From positions 2,917,001-2,981,000 of the forward strand of contig NZ_CP101527.1 of assembly GCF_026427595.1 (NCBI RefSeq): a DNA stretch of 64,000 nt, read 5' to 3'. Shown piece by piece: positions 20,259 to 31,438 of the stretch. Numbering within the stretch: the stretch's first letter is position 1; every line of letters starts with the position of its first letter. The position numbers and the translations under genes were made by a program. The notes below the pieces were generated by a model. That model was not told the DNA's origin and did no database searches. It was given only the letters and a program-made list of their open reading frames with translations. Source of the stretch: Alkalimarinus sediminis (GTDB lineage: Bacteria; Pseudomonadota; Gammaproteobacteria; Pseudomonadales; Oleiphilaceae).

Positions 20259-21554
20259 TTACATTAGCGGCGGCAGAGGCATCTCAGTACCATTAATGTT
20301 GATCACCATACTCTCAAGCTTGGCTTCAGTCTTATAAACCTCTCCATCCTTAACAATCAGATTTTGAGCCAACAAACCTTCTAGCTGCTGCATCATTTCG
20401 GGGCCCGCATTTTCAAGTAACAACGCAGGTGCCGTTAGAGTCATCTGACCTTTTGTTGTCTGCAGCAAGGCGCCAGGCCCTGCACTTACAGTCACGTCAG
20501 ACTCAGGCTGTTCGATATGCAGCATTCCTTTTACATCACCCTGTGGAGTGTTAACAAACAACTCAGAGATATCTATTTGCAACCCTTTATTAAACAGCGC
20601 TGTAACATCTTGACCTACTCGCGCAAACTGCTCCATTTGAGCCATCGCCTGCTGCTGAGGGTCAGTAATTTGAGAAGTCTCTTCTAGTTTGTCAAAAGTC
20701 TCCATCAGTGCATCAAACTCAACCATCGCAAGATCTTTCAGGCTAAAGACTAGCTTTTGATTCTTAAACTCTTCGCCATTCAGCTTAACGCTATCGATAG
20801 ACATGTCGAAACCAGAATCAATGCGACCTTTGGTTGACTCTTCAGTCACCGAGCTCATTTTCAGATTTTTTAAATCGAAGCTTTGACCAGCCTCTTTTGC
20901 CGAAACACCGTCTAAGGTTAATGTCATGTCACTCGCCCACAAGTAGTCAGTTAATTGACTACCGGTTTGAGTCATTTTGAATTGGCCCACAGTAACATCA
21001 GTACCATCTTCACCAGTCATACTCATACCAGGCCAATCAATATTGGCCGTCACTTGTTTGAGGTCAGATGGCACATCAACAGTCATCTCGAATTCTGAGA
21101 TAGTGACCTTTTCTAACCCATCAGGCTCAACATAGTCGATTTTTGGAGTGGTAGCGACGACAGACGCATCACCGAACAGGTTTACAGTGGTCACCACTTC
21201 TAGAGGCTGAGATTCACCCAACACCTCTTTCAGCTCTTCGGTTGTTTCGTCATCAAGAACCAAGTGAGAGACGGCTTTAACAGAGTAAATACCGTGGGAG
21301 AAGTGCGTTTTAAAACGCACTTCTTGAGGAATTTCATCATCAAGGTCACTAGAGTCAAATCTAACTAATGTAACGGAGTCTGCACTCAAGTAGCCTTTTT
21401 CGTAACCTTCGCTGATTGCAGTTACGCCAGATTGGGCGTTGAGTGATGCTATTGCCTGATGATACTGACTCTCTGCCTGAGTACCACTAATATATGGCCC
21501 GCCCAATGCGATAGCCCCCAGACCTACAAGTCCAACACCAACCAATTTGTTCAT
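20259..21554 (-). CDS. DUF945 (YdgA-like) family protein
   Basis: A 431-residue protein with an N-terminal signal anchor (VGVGLVGLGAIALGGPYISG) and the DUF945 pattern AESQYHQAIASLN...YEKGYLSADSVTLV. Repetitive beta-rich segments follow, resembling AsmA-like or lipid-transfer bridge proteins (FDLKNLKMS, TIDSVKLNG types). YdgA-family proteins sit in the inner membrane facing the periplasm and their job is unknown. The length is normal for the family (about 430-500). It is a single gene with its own ribosome site; nothing suggests a partner. Confidence 0.8.
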   Translation of the reverse strand: MNKLVGVGLVGLGAIALGGPYISGTQAESQYHQAIASLNAQSGVTAISEGYEKGYLSADSVTLVRFDSSDLDDEIPQEVRFKTHFSHGIYSVKAVSHLVLDDETTEELKEVLGESQPLEVVTTVNLFGDASVVATTPKIDYVEPDGLEKVTISEFEMTVDVPSDLKQVTANIDWPGMSMTGEDGTDVTVGQFKMTQTGSQLTDYLWASDMTLTLDGVSAKEAGQSFDLKNLKMSSVTEESTKGRIDSGFDMSIDSVKLNGEEFKNQKLVFSLKDLAMVEFDALMETFDKLEETSQITDPQQQAMAQMEQFARVGQDVTALFNKGLQIDISELFVNTPQGDVKGMLHIEQPESDVTVSAGPGALLQTTKGQMTLTAPALLLENAGPEMMQQLEGLLAQNLIVKDGEVYKTEAKLESMVININGTEMPLPPLM

Positions 21555-21625
21555 TTAAATACTCCATTTTTTAATTCAATAGACGACTTTTTAGCCACCT
21601 ACATAAAAGACAAGTAAATACTTAC

Positions 21626-21979
21626 TTACGTCTTATCACACTCTACATCGATTGTTAACTTAACAATCCCTCGCCTCATACTTGCTTCAAATACTTTTTT
21701 TACACCAGGCTTAATGGTTTCACGTCTTTTTACTGGTAACTCTGGACCATTTTTAAAGGTGACATGGCAAGTAACGGGGTACTCTTCATTATTTTGTACA
21801 AATGCCATCCCTTTTAGCCCGAGCAGGCTAGACTCCACCGAAATATCTAAGTCATTTAGTGTTTCGTTTACAAATACAGGCGTAGCTGATGCATTAAGCG
21901 CTACCCCTTGTAACAGCACAACAAAAACAACAGAGCCAACGATATGATTGAGTTTTGGTACTAGTTTTAAGTTCATCAT
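21626..21979 (-). CDS. Small exported protein of unknown function
   Basis: A 117-residue protein with a signal peptide (IVGSVVFVVLLQGVALNASA) and a mature domain of about 85 residues with two cysteines (TCHVTF and VECDK) that could form a disulfide. Beta strands alternate with basic turns. A strong GGAGAGGG ribosome site precedes the double ATG. I do not recognise the family; periplasmic location is inferred. Confidence 0.65.
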   Translation of the reverse strand: MMNLKLVPKLNHIVGSVVFVVLLQGVALNASATPVFVNETLNDLDISVESSLLGLKGMAFVQNNEEYPVTCHVTFKNGPELPVKRRETIKPGVKKVFEASMRRGIVKLTIDVECDKT

Positions 21980-22097
21980 AACCCTCTCCGGTTAACTGTA
22001 ATTCAGTTTAAATTGGCTTTATTTAGCCTACAACTCTCCATAGCGGCAATTCATCGTAATGATGAGTTTATCATAACAGCTGTTAGGCATAATCATT

Positions 22098-23144
22098 CTA
22101 TTCAGGAGAGGAGTCCCGAATATCAGGCCCCATAATAATTGCGATCCATTTGGTCTCTTCACTGCTCTCGAAAGCAATTTTCATCAGCATTGTTAACGGT
22201 ACCGACAATAACATACCTACAGGCCCCATTACCCATCCCCAAAATACCAAAGATAAGAATACCACTAGGGTAGATAATCCTAGGCCTCGCCCCATAAAAC
22301 GAGGCTCAACCACATTACCCATAATAATGTTAGCCAACAAGAACCCTACGCCTGCAAATATGGCAGAGAGCGGCCCCAACTGAATAAGGGCTAAAAGTAC
22401 CGCTGGAATAGCTGCGATAATGGAACCAATATTAGGTACAAAATTAAACAGAAATGCGACTACACCCCAAAGCAAAGCGTAATCAACTCCTACGATCAAC
22501 AGCCATATATAGATAGCAAACCCGGTGATTAAACTAATGACCGACTTAATCGTCATATAACTTTTCACATCATCTAGAAAGCGGGATAGATGTGCCATAT
22601 GCTGGCTATCGTTTCCAAAGGCCACTTGCAGCTTCTTAGGCAGACTAGCTCCTTCGAATAGCATAAAAATTACCGTTAGAATGATCATAAACGAGTTCGA
22701 CAGTACGCTACCCAGACTACCTAATGTGTTCGCAGCCATTTTTAATATGACGCCAGGATCAAAGTGTTGTTGCAGCGCACTTTCGGGCACAGCAACCCCC
22801 CAGCTATCAAGCGTTGTCGTAAAGCTCACAAAAAGCTGTTGAAGCCTCTCCTGATAAAGCGGTATATCTCGAGAGAAGTCAGCTATAGAGGAGGCAATAA
22901 TCGTAATAAACAAGAACTGTATAGCAGTGATACCGATAACCACTATAATCAAGGAGGCCCAGTCTGGCACGCCTTTACGCAACATAAACATAAACGGCGG
23001 AGCACAAATAATGGCAAAAAAACCCGAGAGCAAAAACGTCACCATTAACGACTCGGCTGTTTTTATACCCGCCACGACCACCACAAAAGCGGCAAATATA
23101 ATAATGGTGCGTGAAGCACCAGAAAAACCGGTATGTTCTTGCAT
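22098..23144 (-). CDS. AI-2E family transporter (PerM/TqsA type)
   Basis: A 348-residue polytopic inner-membrane protein with about seven to eight hydrophobic helices. The C-terminal signature of the family is visible: FLFNFVPNIGSIIAAIPA followed by VEPRFMGRGLGLSTLVVFLSLVFWGWVMG. Members export diverse substrates, including the quorum signal AI-2, antimicrobial peptides or Na+/H+ exchange products; the substrate cannot be told from sequence. It lies upstream of nothing on its strand except a small exported protein. Confidence 0.88.
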   Translation of the reverse strand: MQEHTGFSGASRTIIIFAAFVVVVAGIKTAESLMVTFLLSGFFAIICAPPFMFMLRKGVPDWASLIIVVIGITAIQFLFITIIASSIADFSRDIPLYQERLQQLFVSFTTTLDSWGVAVPESALQQHFDPGVILKMAANTLGSLGSVLSNSFMIILTVIFMLFEGASLPKKLQVAFGNDSQHMAHLSRFLDDVKSYMTIKSVISLITGFAIYIWLLIVGVDYALLWGVVAFLFNFVPNIGSIIAAIPAVLLALIQLGPLSAIFAGVGFLLANIIMGNVVEPRFMGRGLGLSTLVVFLSLVFWGWVMGPVGMLLSVPLTMLMKIAFESSEETKWIAIIMGPDIRDSSPE

Positions 23145-23198
23145 ATACGTTCCGTTGCCTGCGTTTGTGGCTATATCGAGTAAAGGGTCACTACTATA

Positions 23199-25343
23199 TT
23201 AAACAGCAGAGAGCGTTTCTAGTAATTTTTGCTGCACACTAAATCGCTCTTCCCCTTCTGCTGGCTGACTTAAGATATAGTCTCCTTCGGGCTGTAACGT
23301 CCAACTCAAGCAGTTATCCTGAAGATAATAGTCAAGCTCCGTTTTAACTCGTTCTGCTAGCTTTTTATCTTCAACCGGAAAGCAGGTCTCTACACGGTGA
23401 ATGAGATTTCTAACCATCCAGTCTGCACTGGAACCATACACAACGGGTCGTCCCGCGTTTTCAAAGTAATATACTCGAGTGTGCTCCAAGAACCGGCCGA
23501 TCACAGACCTAACCCTGATATTCTCTGACACGCCCGGAATTCCTGGTCTCAAACAGCAAATACCGCGAATAATAAGGTCGATTTTAACCCCTGCCTGAGA
23601 CGCTTTGAACAGAGCCTTCATTACTTTAGGGTCCGTTAACGAGTTTATCTTAATTAGGATGTAGGCGCTTTTCCCCTCAGACGCATGCTGGGCCTCTCTG
23701 TCGATTAGCTCAAGCATCTTGCTGTGTAACGTAAACGGAGCATGAAACAGCTTTTTGATCTTGAGCGCTTTTCCCATCCCCGTTAATTGCTGAAATATTT
23801 TATGTACATCTTTAACCAAGGCTTCGTCAGCGCTCATAAAACTGTAGTCGGTATAGAGCCTGGCATTTCCGGCATGGTAGTTACCTGTGCCTAAATGCAC
23901 ATATCGCTTAAAGCCACCCTCTTCACGCCTTACAATCAAGATCATTTTAGCGTGTGTTTTATATCCCACCACGCCATATACCACAACCACACCGGCTTCT
24001 TGCAACCGACTGGCAAGCTCAAGATTTTCGGCTTCATCAAAACGTGCACGCAGCTCGATTACCGCGGTTACTTCCTTGCCTCGTCGTGCCGCATCAACTA
24101 ACGCAGCCACCAACTCAGAGTCAGCCCCAGTTCGGTAAAGAGTCTGCTTAATTGCCACCACGCTTGGGTCTTTGGCTGCTTGTCGGAGCAAGTCCACCAC
24201 TGGCGTAAAACTCTGATAAGGGTGGAGCAGTAAAATATCTTTATGACGAATGGCGGCAAAAATATCTTGTTTATTATTAAGTGCTTTTGGCAGCCCGGGG
24301 GTAAACCTTGGATATAAAAGGTCACCACGACTAATTAACTTCTCAAGATTCATCATTCGAGTGAGGTTAACAGGGCCTTCAACTTTATAGAGCTCCCGTT
24401 CAGACAAACTGAACTCATCTAACAAAAACTGCACTAACTCTTCAGGGCAGTTATCCGCGACCTCTAAACGTACAGCTTCTCCGAAACGGCGACTCAGCAG
24501 CTCTCCACGCAGTGCCGAGGCCAAGTCTTCCATATCGTCATGAGCTAATACCAAGTCAGCATTTCGCGTTAATCTGAATTGGTAACAACCTTTAACATCC
24601 ATACCAGGGAAGAGTTTATCGGCATGTTCGTGAATCATGGAAGACAAAAACACAAGGTTATCACCGCCATTGCAGACATCATCAGGAAACCTGACTAAAC
24701 GGGGTAAAGAGCGAGGAGCAGGCACTATCGCCATCCCCGTTTCTCGCCCAAAAGCATCCTGCCCATCTAACTCAACAATAAAGTTTAGGCTTTTGTTAAC
24801 CAAACGGGGGAATGGATGAGAAGGGTCTAACCCAATCGGGTTAATGACCGGTAATATTTCTGATTCGAAGTAGTTGGCAACCCACTCTGCCTGTTGATCA
24901 TTCCACTCACTACGGCGAAGAAAACGAATATCTTGTTTTTGCAACTCAGGAATCAGAACTTCATTAAGGATTCTATACTGCTCTTCAACAACCTCATGGG
25001 TCTTCGTATCGATCTCTGCCAAAATCTGCTCAGGGGTCAACCCATCTGGGCCTACTGTCTCCCGCCCATATTTTATTTGGTGTTTAAGACCTGCGACCCG
25101 TATTTCAAAAAACTCATCCAGGTTACTGCTAAAGATACAACAGAACATCATACGGTTAAGCAGCGGATGGTTCTCATCAATAGCCTGCTTTAATACCCGA
25201 TAGTTAAACTGAAGATGACTGAGTTCGCGGTTAATATAATAATCATGAGAGGTAAGATCGATTTCCGCTACAGCGTCCGTCGAAAGGTCAACGGCATCTA
25301 CGTTGCTACTTTCAGATTTTTTATTGCCTTTGCTATCAGTCAT
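23199..25343 (-). CDS. ppk1: Polyphosphate kinase 1
   Basis: PPK1 reversibly transfers the ATP gamma-phosphate to polyphosphate. The 714-residue protein has the N-terminal PPK domain (YYINRELSHLQFNYRVLKQA), the middle domain (NPIGLDPSHPFPRL) and two phospholipase-D-like C-terminal domains. The autophosphorylated histidine lies in YKTHAKMIL and the later motif is HLGTGNYH. The start is ATG 25343, with GGAC/AGGAAAGG sequences upstream; the frame stays open 51 bases further but without homology. It lies next to hemB, as in Pseudomonas. Confidence 0.96.
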   Translation of the reverse strand: MTDSKGNKKSESSNVDAVDLSTDAVAEIDLTSHDYYINRELSHLQFNYRVLKQAIDENHPLLNRMMFCCIFSSNLDEFFEIRVAGLKHQIKYGRETVGPDGLTPEQILAEIDTKTHEVVEEQYRILNEVLIPELQKQDIRFLRRSEWNDQQAEWVANYFESEILPVINPIGLDPSHPFPRLVNKSLNFIVELDGQDAFGRETGMAIVPAPRSLPRLVRFPDDVCNGGDNLVFLSSMIHEHADKLFPGMDVKGCYQFRLTRNADLVLAHDDMEDLASALRGELLSRRFGEAVRLEVADNCPEELVQFLLDEFSLSERELYKVEGPVNLTRMMNLEKLISRGDLLYPRFTPGLPKALNNKQDIFAAIRHKDILLLHPYQSFTPVVDLLRQAAKDPSVVAIKQTLYRTGADSELVAALVDAARRGKEVTAVIELRARFDEAENLELASRLQEAGVVVVYGVVGYKTHAKMILIVRREEGGFKRYVHLGTGNYHAGNARLYTDYSFMSADEALVKDVHKIFQQLTGMGKALKIKKLFHAPFTLHSKMLELIDREAQHASEGKSAYILIKINSLTDPKVMKALFKASQAGVKIDLIIRGICCLRPGIPGVSENIRVRSVIGRFLEHTRVYYFENAGRPVVYGSSADWMVRNLIHRVETCFPVEDKKLAERVKTELDYYLQDNCLSWTLQPEGDYILSQPAEGEERFSVQQKLLETLSAV

Positions 25344-25481
25344 TTCCGTTTTAGTCCTTTCCTTAACTGTATTTATTAAACTGCTGCATACCATGAGTTC
25401 GTGCCAACTGATTAGGGCAGTCGACTAAAATGCCCGGCAAGAGGCCTAGCTGAGCCAATCACCTACCGGGTTTGAATATAA

Positions 25482-26935
<1,454 letters not shown>

Positions 26936-27151
26936 CTAGATAGGGGCCGAACCATAACTCATAGACGGTTTGCGCGGCGGGTCTGCGCGTACGTTATTAT
27001 CCACTTGTGTTACCTGCCCACCACCATTCAAGAATGCTTCCACGTCATTCATCAACTGTGTACGGACCTCTTCACGATCCAATAATGACAATGCCTCTGC
27101 TTCGTCTTTCTTGGTTACTTTTTTCTTTGCTTCTACTTCTGTTTCAAACAT
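26936..27151 (-). CDS. SutA-like RNA polymerase-associated small protein
   Basis: A 71-residue acidic and basic protein. The C-terminal half (VEAFLNGGGQVTQVDNNVRADPP, then RKPSMSYGSAPI) closely resembles the C-terminus of Pseudomonas aeruginosa SutA, from memory ending VADPPKKPDSKYGSRPI. SutA binds RNA polymerase and raises rRNA and other transcription in slow-growing cells. This protein lacks most of SutA's acidic N-terminal tail (about 105 residues in Pseudomonas), so it is a short form. The start is ATG 27151, seven bases after GGGG; an ATG two codons upstream is too near the ribosome site. A good promoter lies at 27334-27363. Confidence 0.65.
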   Translation of the reverse strand: MFETEVEAKKKVTKKDEAEALSLLDREEVRTQLMNDVEAFLNGGGQVTQVDNNVRADPPRKPSMSYGSAPI

Positions 27152-27333
27152 GTGCATACCCCAACTTCGATCTTATTATTGAACGCTGCCAATCATTTCA
27201 ATGACATAAAATGCGTTTAAACCATAAAATTCACTATATTTATAGCCTACATTAACGCTGATGCCAGAAAAAACAGATCATTTGTTTGTATCTTTTTGTA
27301 TCTTTTATTGATACGTAACAATCTGTTGGGGTC

Positions 27334-27363
27334 ATTATATAAAGCGTATAATTAGATTATCAA
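27334..27363 (-). promoter_or_regulatory. Sigma-70-type promoter for the SutA-like gene
   Basis: On the minus strand TTGATA (27358-27363) and TATAAT (27334-27339) are 18 bases apart. Transcription would begin near 27327, giving a leader of about 175 bases. The leader contains tandem 10-base repeats (plus-strand TGTATCTTTT at 27287-27296 and 27297-27306). Confidence 0.6.
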
Positions 27364-27450
27364 CATAATAGACTGTAATAAATGACTTTTTCGTCATTAA
27401 TTTTTAAACAGTTGTTTGACTGGGGTCGCATTTACAACCCCTGTACGCTA

Positions 27451-27948
27451 TTAGCCATTAGGCTGTTGGTATAGTTCAGCTTGCATTTCTTGAGACAGTG
27501 CTTTTATTTTAGGAATAATCGCCTGCATCTGCTTTTGTGCTAACCCCATCGACTCCTGCATTAGCTGAGGCATTTTAATGATGAGTTTCTGACCTAAAGG
27601 TGACTTGTAAAATTCCACTAGCTCTTTAAGTTCTTGCTCATTAAACACATCAACATAAACATCGGCAAACTGCCCTTTCAACTTCTCCCACGAAAGCTCT
27701 TCTTTCATAATGGCATTGAGTCGCTGTTGATACTTCTCAGCTTCTGCCTGTCGCTCTTGTGGCAAGTTCATCTGCTGAACCGTTTGTGCAAACATTACAT
27801 TAACTTGCTGAGACATGTTGTCCAACACCGAGCTTGCCTTCGACACTTCAAGCATCTCTTCGGCCAACGCTCTGTGCTTGGCGGCATCAGCACTTACCAT
27901 TGAAGTAGCAAACACTAAGGTAAGTAATACGATTAGTTTTTTATACAT
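27451..27948 (-). CDS. DUF2059 periplasmic protein
   Basis: The 165-residue protein begins with a signal peptide (cleaved after VSA) and is largely helical. It carries the DUF2059 pattern FNEQELKELVEFYKSPLGQKLIIKMPQL in the second half. Its function is unknown; members are exported in many proteobacteria. The start is ATG 27948 with an AGGAG ribosome site; the frame is open 30 bases further upstream. A GGGGT/ACCCC hairpin follows the stop on the minus strand but without a T run. Confidence 0.85.
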   Translation of the reverse strand: MYKKLIVLLTLVFATSMVSADAAKHRALAEEMLEVSKASSVLDNMSQQVNVMFAQTVQQMNLPQERQAEAEKYQQRLNAIMKEELSWEKLKGQFADVYVDVFNEQELKELVEFYKSPLGQKLIIKMPQLMQESMGLAQKQMQAIIPKIKALSQEMQAELYQQPNG

Positions 27949-28149
27949 TGTAACTCCTGAGTAGTTTTTAAGATTCAATAGCCGTTTACAGAGTTAAAGA
28001 CTCAAACCCGCCAAGTAAAGCGTTACGGCTTAATACCTTACCTACTATATCGATAGGAACGGATGCATATCCAGGGAAATTAACGAATATTAATCAGTGA
28101 TCTACCATATTGAGACACGGTTTCAATTAATTTGAGTTACTAGCGAGGG

Positions 28150-28716
28150 TTAATCTCGGGTTATCGCGCAAGCCTTTAACTTCTCCTGCATATAGGCTAG
28201 CCCTTTTTCACGAGCGAACCGAACATTGCGTTCAGGTATCCGTTCTGGGTTGTCTATGCCTTCAAGTACCCGCTCAATGCTCGCCTCACGAATCAGGTGC
28301 AATGCAGGGAAGGGTGAGCGGTTAGTATAGTTGGCCGGGTCATCATCAGTAGCGTCTGCAAAGCAGTAATCAGGATGAAAGCTTGCCAACTGATAAACAC
28401 CCTCATAGCCTTTTTGGGCCATTAAGTCGTTGGCCAGATCCAGCAAACCCAAAAAATCCTGAAAGTCTGTAAAGCCATCGGCATACACCAAAATGGTGGT
28501 CTCTATTGCCTCGCACGTATCCAGAGCCTTGCACTCAGACATCAGAGCCATCAATGCGCTCTCTAATACGTCTTGCTGTTTTTGACTTCGAACCACCACA
28601 TATCTAATGGTATCGTTTTCCATCTCTTTACGGGCAAACGGGCAGAAGTTATCACCCACCACCACAGAGGCAACCCAGGCTTTGATCTGATCGACAACCA
28701 CTTGATCCGAAGGCAT
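28150..28716 (-). CDS. DUF1415 family protein
   Basis: A 188-residue cytoplasmic protein matching DUF1415: N-terminal VVVGDNFCPFARKEM, the central DFLGLLDLANDLMAQKGYEGVYQLASFHPDY, and NRSPFPALHLIREASIERVL. The conserved Cys in NFCPFA and the His/Asp in SFHPDYCF are present. The function is unknown. The start is ATG 28716; an in-frame GTG and TTG up to 24 bases upstream are alternatives. It is followed on its strand by nothing close and preceded by a small membrane protein gene. Confidence 0.85.
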   Translation of the reverse strand: MPSDQVVVDQIKAWVASVVVGDNFCPFARKEMENDTIRYVVVRSQKQQDVLESALMALMSECKALDTCEAIETTILVYADGFTDFQDFLGLLDLANDLMAQKGYEGVYQLASFHPDYCFADATDDDPANYTNRSPFPALHLIREASIERVLEGIDNPERIPERNVRFAREKGLAYMQEKLKACAITRD

Positions 28717-28755
28717 ACAGGCCGGCACTCCCAAAAACAAAAATTGATGAAAACG

Positions 28756-29073
28756 TTAAGATAAAAACAGGTATAAACCAACCGTTACAGCATACGCCAC
28801 TATACACCAATTAAACCGCGCAATGTTCTTTACTAATGTCGTTTTATGATGCGTTCTTAAGTAACCCAATAAACCCAATGCTGTTATTACCAGCGTTATC
28901 TCGGCAAAGAAAACGCCAATGACGGTCGAAGCTCGTGTGCTTCCACCCCATAACTGCAGGTATGAGGTTATCGTGATTATGGTTCCCAACAGCATAAAAA
29001 AGGTTGGAATAATTGAAACTACAAACCAAACTGTCTGCTTTTGCGGTTTATCTGTCACATTTTGCTGAATCAT
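28756..29073 (-). CDS. Small membrane protein of unknown function
   Basis: About 105 residues with three hydrophobic helices (VWFVVSIIPTFFMLLGTIITI, VIGVFFAEITLVITALGLLGYL, WCIVAYAVTVGLYLFL). I do not recognise the family. It lies 40 bases upstream of the DUF1415 gene on the same strand and could share its transcript. The start is uncertain: ATG 29073 or GTG 29100. Confidence 0.6.
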   Translation of the reverse strand: MIQQNVTDKPQKQTVWFVVSIIPTFFMLLGTIITITSYLQLWGGSTRASTVIGVFFAEITLVITALGLLGYLRTHHKTTLVKNIARFNWCIVAYAVTVGLYLFLS

Positions 29074-29183
29074 CAAGCCTACTACCCTATTAAAATTCAC
29101 TTCCTTGCGATTCTACGCTCATACCGCAGTGCGACCTTGATTCAGATTAGGAAAAGTAAGAATGGTTAACGCTGATTTAGGTT

Positions 29184-31430
29184 CTAGCTAAACGAAAGGG
29201 GTTGCTGATAGCGCAGGAACAACTTACAAACCGCCGAGCGTAGCAGCTGCTCTAACTCTTTTTTACCTGCTAGATGAAGTGCTGAAACAACAGCTGAAAC
29301 CGTTTGCTTCTGTACTACTCGCCTAATTAGTACCGCCGCCTCGGGCTTCGTACACTCGCTATCCAACATGTTATTTGTCGCAGCCAAGATAACCAACTTA
29401 GCCACCACATGACTGCAGCTTTCATAAACACGGAAATGCTCAGTAAACGCAACCAGGTCTGCAATATCTCGCTTATCCAAAAGCCACTTTTCAGCCTCAA
29501 GGGAGCCCAATAAGCGCAACACCATGTCCACACTTAGCGAATTGAAAGTGCCACTTAAATCGAAGTAAAATTGATCATAAAAGCGCTGCTCTGCCTCTTT
29601 ACAAAGCGCTATCGCACTTGCCGAAATGGGCCTCATGACGACCAAAGAGTGAGTTCCACTAGCGGCTTCTCGTTGCAAACCAAGTCGCAGCGGGGAAAAC
29701 CCTACATGCTGCCAAAAAGAGATTAACTCTACAGTTGCACCAAAACTTGAACCAATATAATCGACACCGTCATGCTCCCCTTGTCGAGATATCTCTTCAA
29801 TTAATGCTGCCCCCAAACCAAGCTGATGCAAGCTGGGGTGCACCGCAATTCGCATAACACGCTCCCCGGTGAGGTCCGTCGCTTCATGAAAGCCTCCCAT
29901 GCTTGAGAGTACCTGGGGAATTAAGTGCCCTCTAGGGCGTCGTCGCCCCTGCCAAATTGCATCGCCCAACTCACGTTCGAGCCCCCCCTCTCTAACCAAC
30001 AACGCTACGACCACCAAATCAGAGCCAGCAAACTGAGCGACAACTCTTAACGATGGGCCATCAAGTAACATTCTCAAATCGTCTGGACTGGTGCGGTAGT
30101 GAGCTAAGACTAGCAAACCAAACACTTGCTTCAGGAGTGTTTGGTTATGCAGGAGTTCATCTTGATCTAGCCAACAGGTCTTTAGTTTTGTGAAATCTAT
30201 TTGCCTACTTACGATTGGCTCGTTCGGTGAGGCATTTAGCAACAGCGCATCAAACACACATGCTTCTAGGGGGTCATTTTCTGCCCAGCGAATGGGTGAA
30301 CTAAGATGAACCGATCGCCACTGCGGGGTCTGTTGGTCAAGGGTCTTGGTAAAACGAACGGCAAACCCTCTACCCGTGCCTTCATAGCCGTGAATGGTTG
30401 AGGCAAAGACAACGCGCGAGTATCGCACAAGAAGAGTTTCAAGCATTGGCGTTGGAATAGCAGCCGCTTCATCCACTAACAAGAGCTCTGCATCAGGTGT
30501 GGCTGAGATCAACTCATCTGGTGGGATAAAAATTACTTCACAATCCCCGCCTGACTGAGTGGAGAAACCTAGCCCCGTGCGAACGCCTTGAGGAAATTGC
30601 ACCTCGAGCATGGCAAAAGCACTTTCAACTGATGCGATTAAGGGGGCTGTTAACACTATTCGGCTCAGGCCACGCTTAATCAACTTAGCCGCAGCTAACC
30701 CAAGCGCTGCACTTTTGCCTCGACCTCTATCTGACGTAATCACCAACGGTCGTCGGCGATGCCCTGTGACAACTCTGCAAATGGCCTCTACTGCTTGTTG
30801 TTGATCCGGAGTTAAGCTGCTATCCCCCCCTTTACTCTGAAGAGGCTCAGAAGCCGTCATCGCGCCACTAGGTATACTGCCTTCTAACGAGTTCTGCAGA
30901 TGACAAAGCCCGCGCTGCTCACTGATACGCAGCACACTCTGTGCTGCGCTAATTGAGTCGTTGATATGAGAGATAAAACGTCGTGTTAATGATGCTCGAG
31001 CGAAAGGTAACGAGGTGATGCGTTCATAGTCTGGGTCATCATAGTCCGCCCATTGGTCTATTTCGGGCGTCAGTAACACGAACACCCCCCCAGCTTTCAA
31101 CGTACCAGAAATGGCTCCAAACGCATCGGGGTGAAAGCCTGCATAAGCATCCATGACAATTAATGATCGCTCACTACCCAAGTGCCTTATCGCTTTTTTA
31201 GCCGGGCTATATTCAACCTCCCACTCAGGAGTTGAGCACTGAGGCTCATCAGTCAACCAGAGCGTTTGCATAACCCCTAGACGCGCGATTACCTCATACG
31301 CTAACTCAACCGCCCATTTTCTGCTACCTGAAAGAACCACAAGATGCCGGTGTCGAGCGTTCTCTGCTTGTAGTTGCAAGGCCACAATTGCAGCTAGATA
31401 GCGCGCATTATTCAAAACGTCTTTACTCAA
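29184..31430 (-). CDS. tmcA: tRNA(Met) cytidine acetyltransferase TmcA
   Basis: TmcA makes N4-acetylcytidine at the wobble base of elongator tRNA-Met. The 748-residue protein has the N-terminal DUF1726 domain, an RNA-helicase-like ATPase domain with P-loop SDRGRGKSAALG near residues 230-245 and DEAAAIP, a GNAT acetyltransferase domain with acetyl-CoA signature VMRIAVHPSLHQLGLG near 525-540, and a C-terminal helical region. The start codon appears to be TTG at 31430. The gene lies immediately downstream of the 21-base repeats that end the peroxiredoxin-like gene. Confidence 0.93.
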   Translation of the reverse strand: MSKDVLNNARYLAAIVALQLQAENARHRHLVVLSGSRKWAVELAYEVIARLGVMQTLWLTDEPQCSTPEWEVEYSPAKKAIRHLGSERSLIVMDAYAGFHPDAFGAISGTLKAGGVFVLLTPEIDQWADYDDPDYERITSLPFARASLTRRFISHINDSISAAQSVLRISEQRGLCHLQNSLEGSIPSGAMTASEPLQSKGGDSSLTPDQQQAVEAICRVVTGHRRRPLVITSDRGRGKSAALGLAAAKLIKRGLSRIVLTAPLIASVESAFAMLEVQFPQGVRTGLGFSTQSGGDCEVIFIPPDELISATPDAELLLVDEAAAIPTPMLETLLVRYSRVVFASTIHGYEGTGRGFAVRFTKTLDQQTPQWRSVHLSSPIRWAENDPLEACVFDALLLNASPNEPIVSRQIDFTKLKTCWLDQDELLHNQTLLKQVFGLLVLAHYRTSPDDLRMLLDGPSLRVVAQFAGSDLVVVALLVREGGLERELGDAIWQGRRRPRGHLIPQVLSSMGGFHEATDLTGERVMRIAVHPSLHQLGLGAALIEEISRQGEHDGVDYIGSSFGATVELISFWQHVGFSPLRLGLQREAASGTHSLVVMRPISASAIALCKEAEQRFYDQFYFDLSGTFNSLSVDMVLRLLGSLEAEKWLLDKRDIADLVAFTEHFRVYESCSHVVAKLVILAATNNMLDSECTKPEAAVLIRRVVQKQTVSAVVSALHLAGKKELEQLLRSAVCKLFLRYQQPLSFS

Positions 31431-31438
31431 TATTATCT

